This document shows positions 21,328 to 30,136 of a DNA stretch of 64,000 bases, piece by piece. The number at the start of each line of letters is the position of its first letter. Position 1 is the stretch's first letter. The stretch is from CAVQCJ01 sp963771835 (GTDB lineage: Bacteria; Actinomycetota; Actinomycetes; Prado026): positions 930,001 to 994,000 of the forward strand of contig CAVYVA010000001.1 in the NCBI GenBank assembly GCA_963771835.1, in the 5' to 3' direction. A program made the translations under genes and the position numbers. The notes under the pieces were generated by a model. It was not told the origin of the DNA and made no database searches. It was given only the letters and a program-made list of their open reading frames with translations.

Positions 21328-22475
21328 GCCGCGGGCAGCGGATCGTCGTCCGCGTGCTGCAGGTCGTCGCCTCGTTCGCGGTGGTCGGCCTGCTGTTCGC
21401 GTACGTGCTCCCGCGCGTGACCGGGGCCGACGGCCACGAGGTCCTGCGGCACCTGTCCACGCTCAGCAGTGCGCAGCTCGCGGTGCTGGTCGTGGTCTGG
21501 CTGGCCGGGCTGTGGGCGTACACGTACGTCCTGTGCGGCTCGCTGCCCGGTCTGACCCACATGCAGGCGCTGACGCTGAACCTGTCCGGCAGCGCGGTGT
21601 CGAACCTGGTGCCGTTCGGCGGCGCGGTCGGGATCGGCGTGACCTTCGCGATGACGGCGTCCTGGGGGTTCCGGCCATCGCGGGTGGCGCTGTCGACCAT
21701 CGTCACCGGGCTGTGGAACGTCATGGCCAAGCTCGCGCTGCCGCTCGTCGCGCTGCTGGGTCTGCTCGTCACCGGCGACATCGCGGACCAGCGGCTCGTC
21801 GTCGCGTCCGCGATCGCCTCGGTCCTGCTCGCGCTCGTGGTCGCGACGATGGTCGGCGCGCTGTCGAGCGAGCGGTTCACCTCGTCGGTGGCGTCGGTCG
21901 TCGAGGCGGTGGGCACCCGGGTGCTGCGCCTGCTGCGCCTGCATCGCGAGGTGCACTGGGACAGCGCGGTGCTCGAGCTGCGGCACCGGACCATCGGCCT
22001 CATGCGCCAGGGCGCGCTCAAGATGAGCCTGGGCATGGTCGCGTACGCAGTGCTGCAGGCGGTGCTGGCGTGGCTGTGCCTGCGCGCGGTCGGCAGCGAC
22101 CTGAGCGTCGCGGAGGTCTTCGCCGGGTACGCGTTCGGCCGGCTGCTCACCTCCGTGGTCGCCACCCCCAGCGGCGTCGGGATCGCCGAGACCGGTTCGG
22201 CCGGGCTGCTGGTGGCGCTCGGCGGCGACCCCGTGACCTCGACCGCCGGGGTGCTGCTGTTCAGCCTGTTCACCTACCTGATCGAGATCCCGATCGGCGG
22301 CATCGGCTGGCTGATCTGGGCGCTGTACCTGCCCTGGCGCAAGCCGATGCCCCCGGCGCACACCCCGGCCGAGGACGCCGCGGCCGACGAGGGCGCCGCG
22401 GACATCGACGCCGGTCAGGAGGCGGCGGTGCCGACGGCGGCGAGCGCTGAGCCGAGCAGCCCCTCGTCGTCGTAG
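21324..22475 (+). CDS. lysylphosphatidylglycerol synthase TM-like / UPF0104 membrane protein
   Basis: 383 residues, overlapping the deacetylase stop by ATGA. About eight membrane segments in the UPF0104/AglD arrangement, with the family signature SGSAVSNLVPFGGAVGIGVT and a later ATPSGVGIAETGSAGLL. The C-terminal tail is acidic and Ala/Ser-rich. Family members are linked to lipid flipping or lipid-linked glycan handling. The 3' end overlaps the converging miaA gene by 61 bases. Confidence 0.8.
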   Translation: MSRGQRIVVRVLQVVASFAVVGLLFAYVLPRVTGADGHEVLRHLSTLSSAQLAVLVVVWLAGLWAYTYVLCGSLPGLTHMQALTLNLSGSAVSNLVPFGGAVGIGVTFAMTASWGFRPSRVALSTIVTGLWNVMAKLALPLVALLGLLVTGDIADQRLVVASAIASVLLALVVATMVGALSSERFTSSVASVVEAVGTRVLRLLRLHREVHWDSAVLELRHRTIGLMRQGALKMSLGMVAYAVLQAVLAWLCLRAVGSDLSVAEVFAGYAFGRLLTSVVATPSGVGIAETGSAGLLVALGGDPVTSTAGVLLFSLFTYLIEIPIGGIGWLIWALYLPWRKPMPPAHTPAEDAAADEGAADIDAGQEAAVPTAASAEPSSPSSS

Positions 22476-23350
22476 CGCAGCCACCGAACGGACCGGTCCC
22501 GCCGGAACCACGACTCCTGGCGACGCACGTACCGACGGGTGGCCGCGTCGATGTCGAGCCTGGCCTGCTGCTCGTCGACCAGTCCGTCGAGCAGCCGCAG
22601 GACCTGGGCGTACCCCAGCGCCCGCCCGGCGGTGCGCCCCTCCCGCAGGCCGACCGCCTCGAGACCGCGGACCTCCTCGACCAGCCCGGCCGCCCACATC
22701 CGGTCGATCCGGTCGGCGATGCGGCCGTCCAGCGCGGGGCGCGGGGCACTCAGGCCGAGGCGCACCCAGCGGGGGCCCCGCCTGCCGTCCCCGCCGGGGA
22801 CCGGCAGCGTCGCGCGGTACGGGCGGCCGGTCAGCTCGACGACCTCCAGCGCGCGCACGATCCGGCGGCCGTTCCCGGGCAGGATCGCCGCCGCGGCGGC
22901 GGGGTCCACGGCCGCCAGCCGGGCGTGCATCGCCGCGGCGCCGAGCTCGGCGAGCTCGGCCTCCAGCCGGGCCCGCACCGCCGGGTCGGTGCCCGGGAAC
23001 TCGAGCGCGTCCAGGACCGCGCTCACGTACAGGCCGGAGCCGCCCACCAGCACGGGCACCCGGCCGCGCCCGACGATCGCCTCGACCGCGGCGGTGGCGT
23101 CGCGCTGGTAGGCCGCGACGCTGGCCTCGTCGCGCACGTCCAGGACGTCCAGCAGGTGGTGCGGGACCCCTCGGCGTTCGTCCCCGGTCAGCTTGGCGGT
23201 GCCGATGTCCATCCCGCGGTAGAGCTGCATGGAGTCGGCGTTCACGACCTCGCCGCCGAGCTCCAGCGCGAGCGCCACCGCCAGGTCGGACTTCCCGGTG
23301 GCGGTGGGACCGACGACGGCGACGGCGGTCGGGCTGGGGTCCGCTGTCAT
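22415..23350 (-). CDS. miaA: tRNA dimethylallyltransferase
   Basis: 311 residues. Adds the isopentenyl group to A37 of tRNAs reading UNN codons. P-loop GPTATGKSDLAV, DSMQLYRGMDIGTAK, the GGSGLY motif and the C-terminal RYVRRQESWFRR are diagnostic. ATG 23350 overlaps the stop of the LigB-like gene (ATGA). It works upstream of miaB, encoded two genes away in the same run. Confidence 0.96.
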   Translation of the reverse strand: MTADPSPTAVAVVGPTATGKSDLAVALALELGGEVVNADSMQLYRGMDIGTAKLTGDERRGVPHHLLDVLDVRDEASVAAYQRDATAAVEAIVGRGRVPVLVGGSGLYVSAVLDALEFPGTDPAVRARLEAELAELGAAAMHARLAAVDPAAAAAILPGNGRRIVRALEVVELTGRPYRATLPVPGGDGRRGPRWVRLGLSAPRPALDGRIADRIDRMWAAGLVEEVRGLEAVGLREGRTAGRALGYAQVLRLLDGLVDEQQARLDIDAATRRYVRRQESWFRRDRSVRWLRYDDEGLLGSALAAVGTAAS

Positions 23351-24015
23351 CGTTGCCAGCGGGCGACGACGTACGAGACGCCGTAGGGCGCCTCGCGGGC
23401 CAGCAGGCGAGCCGTCCACGGCCCGCCGAGAGCCGCCAGAGCCGCGCCGACCGCACGCCAGGCGGGGACGCCCGCAGCCATCATGGTCCGGGCCGGCCCC
23501 GGGTCCAGGGCGGCGAGCGCGGCCGGGTCGCCGGCACCGAGCGCCGCGACCAGCGCGTCGTCGTACGCCGCAGCGGCGGGGTCGAGGCCGCCCGGTGCCC
23601 GGTCGGCCAACCTCGCGCTCCCGTCCCCCATCACCAGGACCGCGTCGGAGCCGTCCAGCCAGCGGCCCGCAGGCCCGGACCCGGCCGGGCCCACCTCGAC
23701 GTACCGCCGCGGCAGGGCGACCGGCGCGCGGTCGAGCAGCCAGGCGCCGACGGCCAGCGACAGCGGGAGCTCCGCGGCGCCCGGGCCGCCGGACCGGACC
23801 GGGACGCCGAACCCGGCCAGGGTGCCGCTCGCGCCCTCGCCGTGGATCCGGTCCTTCGGCCCCGGGCCGACCACGGTGACGGCCTCAGCCCCGTCGACCA
23901 GGGCCGCCACCGCCTCGTCGCAGGTCGCCCGCAGACCGGCCAGCTCGGCCGCCGCGCCCTGGCCGACCTCGGGGACGAGCAGCGGCGGGCAGGGGCAGAA
24001 CACGACACCCGGCAC
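23347..24015 (-). CDS. class III extradiol dioxygenase subunit B-like protein (Rv2728c position)
   Basis: 222 residues from GTG 24015 (a TTG at 24027, overlapping the miaB stop, is an alternative). The N-terminus FCPCPPLLVPEVGQ matches the LigB-like family that sits between miaB and miaA in many actinomycetes. Typical members read CPHPPLLVPE; here Cys replaces the His that is a metal ligand in true LigB enzymes. This makes dioxygenase activity doubtful. Function unknown. Confidence 0.65.
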   Translation of the reverse strand: MPGVVFCPCPPLLVPEVGQGAAAELAGLRATCDEAVAALVDGAEAVTVVGPGPKDRIHGEGASGTLAGFGVPVRSGGPGAAELPLSLAVGAWLLDRAPVALPRRYVEVGPAGSGPAGRWLDGSDAVLVMGDGSARLADRAPGGLDPAAAAYDDALVAALGAGDPAALAALDPGPARTMMAAGVPAWRAVGAALAALGGPWTARLLAREAPYGVSYVVARWQR

Positions 24016-24023
24016 GGTCGGGC

Positions 24024-25463
24024 TCAAGATCGACGGGCGGGCAGGCCGAGCAGGACGGGAGCGTTGGCGGTCGCCGGCGGCGGGGCGGCGGCCCGGGCCT
24101 GCCAGGCATCGCCGGCGCGGGTCCGGCGGACTGCCGCCGGGCCGTCCGCGACCAGATGGTGCGGCGCGGCGTACGTCACCGCCGTTGTGACGAGGTCGCC
24201 GGGTCGCGCGTCGCAGGCCGCGACGTGCACGAGACGGTTGTCCGCGGCCCGGCCGGAGCGGCGGTGCGTGGCACCGTCCTTGCGGCCCTCGCCCTCCGCC
24301 ACCAGCACCTCGACCACGCGGCCGACCTGGGCGCGGTTCTGGGCCCAGGAGATGGCGTCCTGCGTGGCCACGAGCCGCTCGTAGCGCTCCTGCACCACCG
24401 CCTTGGGCACCTGCTCGCCCATCGTCGCGGCCGGCGTGCCCGGGCGGATCGAGTACTGGAAGGTGAAAGCCCCCGCGAACCGCGCCTGCCGCACCACGTC
24501 CAGCGTCTGCTCGAAGTCCGCCTCGGTCTCGCCGGGGAAGCCGACGATGACGTCGGTGGTGATGGCCGCGTCGGGCATCGCCGCACGGACCCGGTCGATG
24601 ATGCCCAGGTAGCGGTCGCGCCGGTACGAGCGGCGCATCCGGCGCAGCACCTCGTCCGACCCCGACTGCAACGGCATGTGCAGCTGGGGCATCACGTTGG
24701 CCGTCGTCGCCATCGCCTCGATCACGTCGTCGGTGAAGTCCTTCGGGTGCGGCGAGGTGAAGCGGACCCGTTCCAGCCCCGGCACCTCGCCGCACGCGCG
24801 CAGCAGCTTCGCGAACGCACCTCGGTCGCCGAACTCGACGCCGTACGAGTTGACGTTCTGCCCCAGCAGCGTGATCTCGAGCACGCCCTCGTCGACCAGC
24901 GCACGGACCTCGGCGAGGACGTCGCCGGGCCGGCGGTCCTTCTCGACCCCGCGCAGCGCGGGCACGATGCAGAACGTGCACGTGTTGTTGCAGCCCACCG
25001 AGATCGAGACCCAGGCGGCGTACGGGGACTCGCGCCGGGTCGGCAGCGTCGACGGGAACACCTCGAGGGACTCCAGGATCTCGACCTGCGCCTCGTCGAG
25101 CACGCGAGCGCGCTCGAGCAGCACCGGCAGCGATCCCAGGTTGTGCGTCCCGAACACCACGTCGACCCACGGCGCCCGCCTGGTGATCTCGCCGCGGTCC
25201 TTCTGCGCCAGACACCCGCCGACCGCGATCTGCATCCCGGGGCGGGCCGCCTTGACCGGCGCGAGGTGGCCGAGGTTCCCGTACAGACGGTTGTCGGCGT
25301 TCTCGCGCACCGCACAGGTGTTGAGCACCACGACGTCGGCCTGGTCGCCGTCGGCCGCGGGTGTGTAGCCGGCGCCTTCGAGCACGCCGCTGAGCCGTTC
25401 GGAGTCGTGCGCGTTCATCTGGCACCCGAAGGTGCGCACCTGGTACGTCCGCTGCAGGTCCAT
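24024..25463 (-). CDS. miaB: tRNA-2-methylthio-N6-dimethylallyladenosine synthase
   Basis: 479 residues. N-terminal UPF0004 domain with three cluster cysteines (TFGCQMN, NTCAVRE, VGGCLAQ), a radical-SAM core with CNNTCTFC, and a C-terminal TRAM region. Methylthiolates i6A37 made by MiaA. The C-terminal tail after TRAM is an Ala/Arg-rich extension of some 25 residues. First gene of a miaB / LigB-like / miaA run whose members abut or overlap. Confidence 0.96.
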   Translation of the reverse strand: MDLQRTYQVRTFGCQMNAHDSERLSGVLEGAGYTPAADGDQADVVVLNTCAVRENADNRLYGNLGHLAPVKAARPGMQIAVGGCLAQKDRGEITRRAPWVDVVFGTHNLGSLPVLLERARVLDEAQVEILESLEVFPSTLPTRRESPYAAWVSISVGCNNTCTFCIVPALRGVEKDRRPGDVLAEVRALVDEGVLEITLLGQNVNSYGVEFGDRGAFAKLLRACGEVPGLERVRFTSPHPKDFTDDVIEAMATTANVMPQLHMPLQSGSDEVLRRMRRSYRRDRYLGIIDRVRAAMPDAAITTDVIVGFPGETEADFEQTLDVVRQARFAGAFTFQYSIRPGTPAATMGEQVPKAVVQERYERLVATQDAISWAQNRAQVGRVVEVLVAEGEGRKDGATHRRSGRAADNRLVHVAACDARPGDLVTTAVTYAAPHHLVADGPAAVRRTRAGDAWQARAAAPPPATANAPVLLGLPARRS

Positions 25464-25568
25464 GACGCGCACCAGAGTACGTGCGGCGGCGCCTTCGCGG
25501 CGGGGCTCGCGGTGGGTGCCGCCGCGGGGCTGCGGCGGGGTCGCGCAGAGGCCGCGTACGCTCCGGCT

Positions 25569-25997
25569 GTGCGCCCGCGACTCCCCCATCTGCTCGCGGC
25601 GGCGGTCGTGCTGGACGCAACGGGGCGGCACGTGCTGCTCGTCCGCGACCGGGAACGGCCCCGCTGGACGCTCGTGTCCGGCCACGTGGAGGGCGGCGAG
25701 CAGCTGGCCGAGGCGGCGCGCCGCCAGGTGCGCGAGCAGACCGGCCTGACCCGGTTCCGGGTCGACGAGCCGCACCTGGCGCTGCAGCAGGACCTCGTCG
25801 AGTGCGAGGACGGGCAGGTCCGGCACATCGAGCACGTGTTCGCCGTGGTGCTGGACCCGGCCGAGCCGGTGCACTCCGGACCCCGGGACCGAGACGGGCA
25901 GTCGGCCTGGTTCGGCATCCGCGAGCTGCCCGCGGACCTGGCGCCCGGCGTGGCGCTGCACCTGGGTGCAGCAGTCCGCACGCTCGAGTCCGGCTAG
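25569..25997 (+). CDS. NUDIX hydrolase-like protein
   Basis: 142 residues from GTG 25569. The fold is recognisable: AAAVVLDATGRHVLLVRDRERPRWTLVSGHVEGGE is cited here as its key parts LLVRDRE, WTLVSGHVEGGE and VREQTGL. Compared with the box Gx5Ex7REUxEExGU, the RE pair reads RQ and the EE pair reads EQ, so pyrophosphatase activity may be weak or lost. It diverges from miaB. Confidence 0.75.
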   Translation: MRPRLPHLLAAAVVLDATGRHVLLVRDRERPRWTLVSGHVEGGEQLAEAARRQVREQTGLTRFRVDEPHLALQQDLVECEDGQVRHIEHVFAVVLDPAEPVHSGPRDRDGQSAWFGIRELPADLAPGVALHLGAAVRTLESG

Positions 25998-26034
25998 CCT
26001 GCCGGACCCGGGCGGGCCCTGGGCGGGCCCGGAC
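25998..26034. terminator. GC-rich convergent spacer, possible terminator
   Basis: The 37 bases between the converging NUDIX and RNase Y genes hold a repeated GGGCGGGCCC and short self-complementary arms (CCGGGC/GCCCGG). It may fold as a bidirectional terminator; no U-tract is present. Confidence 0.3.
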
Positions 26035-27726
26035 TCAGCGGGCGACCTCGGTGGCCCGGCTCTCCCGCACGACCGTGACCTTGATCTGCCCCGGGTAGGT
26101 CAGCTCCTCCTCGACCTGCTTGGCGATGTCGCGGGCGAGCACCTGCGCGCCGATGTCGTCGACGTGGTCGGGCAGCACCATCACGCGCACCTCGCGGCCG
26201 GCCTGCATCGCGAAGACCTTGTCCACGCCCTCGTGCGCCGAGGCGATCTCCTCCAGCCTCTGCAGCCGCTTCACGTACGACTCCAGCGACTCGCGCCGCG
26301 CTCCCGGCCGTCCGCCGGAGACGGCGTCCGCGGCCTGGGTCAGCACCGCCTCCAGCGTGCGGACCTCGACCTCGTTGTGGTGCGCCTCGATCGCGTGCAC
26401 GACGTCCTCGTGCTCGCCGCAGCGCCGCGCCACGTCCGCGCCGATGGCGGCGTGGCTGCCCTCGGTCTCGTGCGTGAGCGCCTTGCCGATGTCGTGCAGG
26501 AACGCGCCGCGCTTGACCAGCTGGACGTCCAGACCGAGCTCGGCCGCCATCATCCCGGCGATGTGCGCCGTCTCGACCAGGTGGCCGAGCACGTTCTGGC
26601 CGTACGAGGTGCGGAACTTCAGCCGGCCGAGCAGCGTCACGATCTCCGGGTGCAGGTCGGTGATGCCGACCTCGACGAGGGCGTCCTCGGCGGCCCGCTG
26701 GCAGACCTGGTCGATCTGCCCCTGCGAACGTTCGTAGACCTCCTCGATCCGGTGCGGGTGGATGCGCCCGTCCAGGACCAGCGACTCCAGGGTCAGCCGT
26801 CCGATCTCGCGGCGGACCGGGTCGAAGCAGGACAGGACGACCGCCTCGGGGGTGTCGTCGATGATGAGGTTCACGCCGGTGATCGCCTCGAACGCGCGGA
26901 TGTTGCGGCCCTCGCGGCCGATGATGCGGCCCTTCATGTCGTCGCTGGGCAGGTGCAGGACGGTCACCACCGACTCGGCGGTCTGCTCGCTCGCGACCCG
27001 CTGGACCGCGAGCGTGACGATACGGCGGGCCCGGGTGTCCGCCTCGCGCTCGGCCTCGCGCTCGATCGCCCGAACGCTCGCGGCCGCGGCCCGCTTCGCC
27101 TGCGTCTCGACCGACGCGACCAGCTCGGACCTCGCCTCGTCGGCGGTCAGGCCGGCTACCCGCTCGAGCATGCGGACCCGCTCGGCCTCGGCCTCGTCGA
27201 CCGCGGCCTGCCGGGCGGCCAGCCGGGTCTCGAGCTCGACCAGGTCCAGGGAGCGCTGCTCCACGCGTGCGCTCTCCTGGGCGACACGCAGCGCGTCGCC
27301 CTGGACCCGGGCGGCGTCCGCCTCGACCCGTTGCTCGCGGACGGACAGGCGCTGCTCGCGGACGTCCACGTCGAGCCGCTGCTCGCGGACCGCCTCCCGG
27401 GCGGCCGCTGCCTCGGCCTCGGTGACCGCGAGGGCCTGCGCCCGGGCGGCGTTCCGCTCGGCGGCGACCGCCTGCTCGGCGAGCAGCGCCTGGGCCGCAG
27501 CGAGAGCCTGCTCGGCCGCCGAGGCCCGGTCCGCGATGAGCGCAGCGAGCGGCTCGACCTCGACTGGGGACGGCGACACCGAGACGTCGCCGGTGTCCGA
27601 GGCCGGCGGGCGGACCACCGGTGCGTGCTTGGTGCGGCGCTGCTGCACGATCAGCCAGACCACGAGGCCCAGGACCACAGCGAGCGCGAGAAGGATGGCC
27701 AGGTCCGCAGCCGCACCCATCGACAT
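26035..27726 (-). CDS. rny: ribonuclease Y
   Basis: 563 residues. One N-terminal membrane helix (about 7-24, LAILLALAVVLGLVVWLIV), a long Ala/Glu/Arg coiled coil (about 55-240), a KH domain (GRIIGREGRNIRAFEAITGV) and an HD domain (FLHDIGKA with EAHHNE). RNase Y is a membrane-anchored endoribonuclease that starts mRNA decay. ATG 27726 is favoured by GGAGGGAG seven bases upstream. RNase J is encoded at 43.7 kb, so both decay enzymes are present. Confidence 0.95.
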   Translation of the reverse strand: MSMGAAADLAILLALAVVLGLVVWLIVQQRRTKHAPVVRPPASDTGDVSVSPSPVEVEPLAALIADRASAAEQALAAAQALLAEQAVAAERNAARAQALAVTEAEAAAAREAVREQRLDVDVREQRLSVREQRVEADAARVQGDALRVAQESARVEQRSLDLVELETRLAARQAAVDEAEAERVRMLERVAGLTADEARSELVASVETQAKRAAAASVRAIEREAEREADTRARRIVTLAVQRVASEQTAESVVTVLHLPSDDMKGRIIGREGRNIRAFEAITGVNLIIDDTPEAVVLSCFDPVRREIGRLTLESLVLDGRIHPHRIEEVYERSQGQIDQVCQRAAEDALVEVGITDLHPEIVTLLGRLKFRTSYGQNVLGHLVETAHIAGMMAAELGLDVQLVKRGAFLHDIGKALTHETEGSHAAIGADVARRCGEHEDVVHAIEAHHNEVEVRTLEAVLTQAADAVSGGRPGARRESLESYVKRLQRLEEIASAHEGVDKVFAMQAGREVRVMVLPDHVDDIGAQVLARDIAKQVEEELTYPGQIKVTVVRESRATEVAR

Positions 27727-28016
27727 GGACCGTCTCCCTCCCCGGCGCAATGGCACCGGCTCAGGCCGACGCCACGCAGGTCTCATGGACCAGGACGGCA
27801 CACCGACGCGCACCCCGAGCTCCGTGCTCCGAGGCACGGCTCTCGCTGACCCTGCCCGGGCTCGCACCCGGACAGGTACTGGGGGTACGACCGCCGCGGC
27901 GGTCGGATGGGTGAGGTGTTACGGAGGTGTCGTCAAGGATTGCTCAGAAGGCCCTGCCCTTCGCAGGCTAGGCGCGGCGAGGGCACCCGGCAAGCGACTC
28001 GGCCGCTTCGGTCCGA
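27727..28016. other. intergenic region upstream of rny
   Basis: 290 bases between the recX stop and the rny start. I see no open frame with coding character, no strong hairpin and no known operator. The rny promoter is probably here. Confidence 0.4.
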
Positions 28017-28574
28017 CTATCTGTCCGTCAGGTCGATGTCGGGGGTGACGGCCCCGTCGGCGGCGAGCGCTTCGCGCACCACGCGCATCGCCAGACCGCC
28101 CGGGTAGCCCTTGCGGACCAGCATCCCGAACAGCCGTCGCGTACGCGCTGCGGGGTCGAGCCCACGGGTACCGGAGAGCTTGCGGTCCACCAGCATCCGC
28201 GCGGCCGCCGCCTCGCTGTCCGCGTCGACGACCGACAGCGCCACGTCCTGGTCGGCCGCCTCTACGCCGCGGGCGCGCAGCTCGTGCGCGAGAGCACGCC
28301 TGCTCAGCCCTCGGCCACGGTGCCGGGACTCGACCCATGCCTGGGCGAACGCGGCGTCGTCGATCAGCCCGACCTCGGTGAACCTGTCCAGCACGACCTG
28401 CGCCGCCCGGTCCGGCACGCCCTTGCCGGCCAGCGCCCGAGCCAGCTGGGCGCGCGACCGGGGACCCGCCGTGAGCTGGCGCAGGCAGATCGCCCGAGCC
28501 ACCTCGACCGGGTCGGCGTCCGGACCCTGGTCGGCGGGCGACCCGGGTGTCGGGCCCTGGGCGAATCGGCTCAT
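28017..28574 (-). CDS. recX: RecA regulatory protein RecX
   Basis: 185 residues from ATG 28574; TTG 28610, overlapping the recA 3' end, would add 12 residues. Three-helix tandem repeats are visible (CLRQLTAGPRSRAQLARAL, RFTEVGLIDDAAFAQAWVE, RRLFGMLVRKGYPGG). RecX binds RecA filaments and limits recombinase activity. Directly downstream of recA, so expected to be co-induced by DNA damage. Confidence 0.93.
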   Translation of the reverse strand: MSRFAQGPTPGSPADQGPDADPVEVARAICLRQLTAGPRSRAQLARALAGKGVPDRAAQVVLDRFTEVGLIDDAAFAQAWVESRHRGRGLSRRALAHELRARGVEAADQDVALSVVDADSEAAAARMLVDRKLSGTRGLDPAARTRRLFGMLVRKGYPGGLAMRVVREALAADGAVTPDIDLTDR

Positions 28575-28599
28575 CGGGGGCGGGCCGGCCGGCCGCGGG

Positions 28600-29646
28600 T
28601 CAGAGGTCAACCGGGACGGGGACGACGGTCAGGTCGACCTCGGCGCCGAGCTGGGCGCCGATGCCGAGCTTCTCCTTGATGCGCTTCTCGATCTCCTCGG
28701 ACAGGTCCGGGTTGTCGCGCAGGAACGCCCGTGCGTTCTCCTTGCCCTGACCGAGCTGGTCGCCCTCGTAGGTGTACCAGGCTCCGCTCTTGCGCACGAT
28801 GCCGTGCTCGACACCCATGTCGATGAGACCGCCCTCGCGGGAGATGCCGATGCCGTAGATGATGTCGAACTCGGCCTGCTTGAACGGCGGCGCGACCTTG
28901 TTCTTGACCACCTTGACGCGGGTGCGGTTGCCGACCGCGTCGGTGCCGTCCTTCAAGGTCTCGATCCGTCGCACGTCGAGCCGGACCGAGGCGTAGAACT
29001 TCAGCGCCTTCCCGCCCGTCGTGGTCTCGGGGCTTCCGAACATCACACCGATCTTCTCGCGGAGCTGGTTGATGAAGATCGCGGTGGTGTTGGTGTTGCT
29101 CAGCGCGCCGGTCATCTTGCGCAGCGCCTGGGACATCAGCCGGGCCTGCAGCCCGACATGGCTGTCGCCCATCTCGCCCTCGATCTCCGCCCTGGGTACG
29201 AGCGCGGCGACGGAGTCGATGACGAGGATGTCGAGCGCACCGGAGCGGACCAGCATGTCCGCGATCTCCAGCGCCTGCTCGCCGGTGTCCGGCTGGGAGA
29301 CCAGGAGCGCGTCGGTGTCGACGCCGAGCGCCTTGGCGTACTCCGGGTCGAGCGCGTGCTCGGCGTCGATGAAGGCCGCGATGCCGCCCGCAGCCTGGGC
29401 GCTGGCGACCGCGTGCAGGGCCACGGTCGTCTTTCCGGACGACTCCGGGCCGTAGATCTCGACCACCCGCCCGCGGGGCAGGCCGCCGATGCCGAGCGCC
29501 ACGTCGAGGGCGATCGACCCGGTGGGGATCACCTCGATCGGCGCGCGGGTCTCGTCGCCGAGTCGCATGACCGACCCCTTGCCGAACTGACGCTCGATCT
29601 GCGCCAGCGCCGCATCGAGGGACTTGTCGCGGTCTACTGCTGCCAT
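28600..29646 (-). CDS. recA: recombinase RecA
   Basis: 348 residues, normal length and no intein. Walker A GPESSGKTTVAL, Walker B region DILVIDSVAALVPRAE, loop L2 near NQLREKIGVMFGSPETTTGG. Catalyses strand exchange and triggers LexA self-cleavage. A LexA box lies at 29822-29837, about 175 bases upstream of ATG 29646. Confidence 0.98.
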   Translation of the reverse strand: MAAVDRDKSLDAALAQIERQFGKGSVMRLGDETRAPIEVIPTGSIALDVALGIGGLPRGRVVEIYGPESSGKTTVALHAVASAQAAGGIAAFIDAEHALDPEYAKALGVDTDALLVSQPDTGEQALEIADMLVRSGALDILVIDSVAALVPRAEIEGEMGDSHVGLQARLMSQALRKMTGALSNTNTTAIFINQLREKIGVMFGSPETTTGGKALKFYASVRLDVRRIETLKDGTDAVGNRTRVKVVKNKVAPPFKQAEFDIIYGIGISREGGLIDMGVEHGIVRKSGAWYTYEGDQLGQGKENARAFLRDNPDLSEEIEKRIKEKLGIGAQLGAEVDLTVVPVPVDL

Positions 29647-29821
29647 GCGGGGCCACCCCTGTGGTCGAGGGTCTCGGGCTCGAGACTCTGGTTACGGACT
29701 GCTCCGAGGAACCGGAGCGGCTCGAACCTAGGCCGAGCCGCAGACACTTCCCGGAACGATCGCGCGGGCTGTGGACGGGTGGTGGGGACGCGCTCCACCG
29801 GTGGACAACCAGCAACCTAGA

Positions 29822-29837
29822 TCGAACGCCTGTTCGA
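29822..29837. promoter_or_regulatory. LexA (SOS) box upstream of recA
   Basis: TCGAACGCCTGTTCGA, identical over 16 bases to the first box at 12200-12215. It lies between the recA and DUF3046 genes and should place recA-recX under LexA control. Confidence 0.88.
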
Positions 29838-29870
29838 ACACGAGACCGACACGCCGTCGGATCTGCGAGC

Positions 29871-30065
29871 TCAGCGGCGGGCCGCCGGCAGGCCCAGGTG
29901 GGTGACCACGGCGCGCCACACCGTCTTGGTCTCCTCGCCCTGGGCCAGCGCCTCGTCCACGGTCCGGCCGCCCAGCTCGGCGAGCACGGTCAGCGACGCC
30001 CACACCGGCGCGTAGGACGCGCCGAGCTCGTCGCCCATCCGCTGCCAGAACTCCGTGAGCCGCAC
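29871..30065 (-). CDS. DUF3046 small protein
   Basis: 64 residues from GTG 30065. MRLTEFWQRMGDELG, YAPVWASLTVLAELGGRTVDEAL (in parts) and TVWRAVV are characteristic of the DUF3046 family, found next to recA in many actinomycetes (Rv2738c position). All-helical and soluble; function unknown. Confidence 0.85.
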   Translation of the reverse strand: MRLTEFWQRMGDELGASYAPVWASLTVLAELGGRTVDEALAQGEETKTVWRAVVTHLGLPAARR

Positions 30066-30136
30066 CGCGTGAGGGTACCCAGTTCAGGCGGCGCTGCCTG
30101 TCGGGGTGTCGGTGCGGGGCGGCAGGATGGGCGCCG

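Noticed and set aside
23347..24015. The extradiol dioxygenase missing from the meta-cleavage pathway
   Set aside because: It is a LigB-like gene, but it sits in the miaB-miaA cluster 31 kb from the catabolic block, lacks the PHPP metal ligand, and has a conserved housekeeping position.
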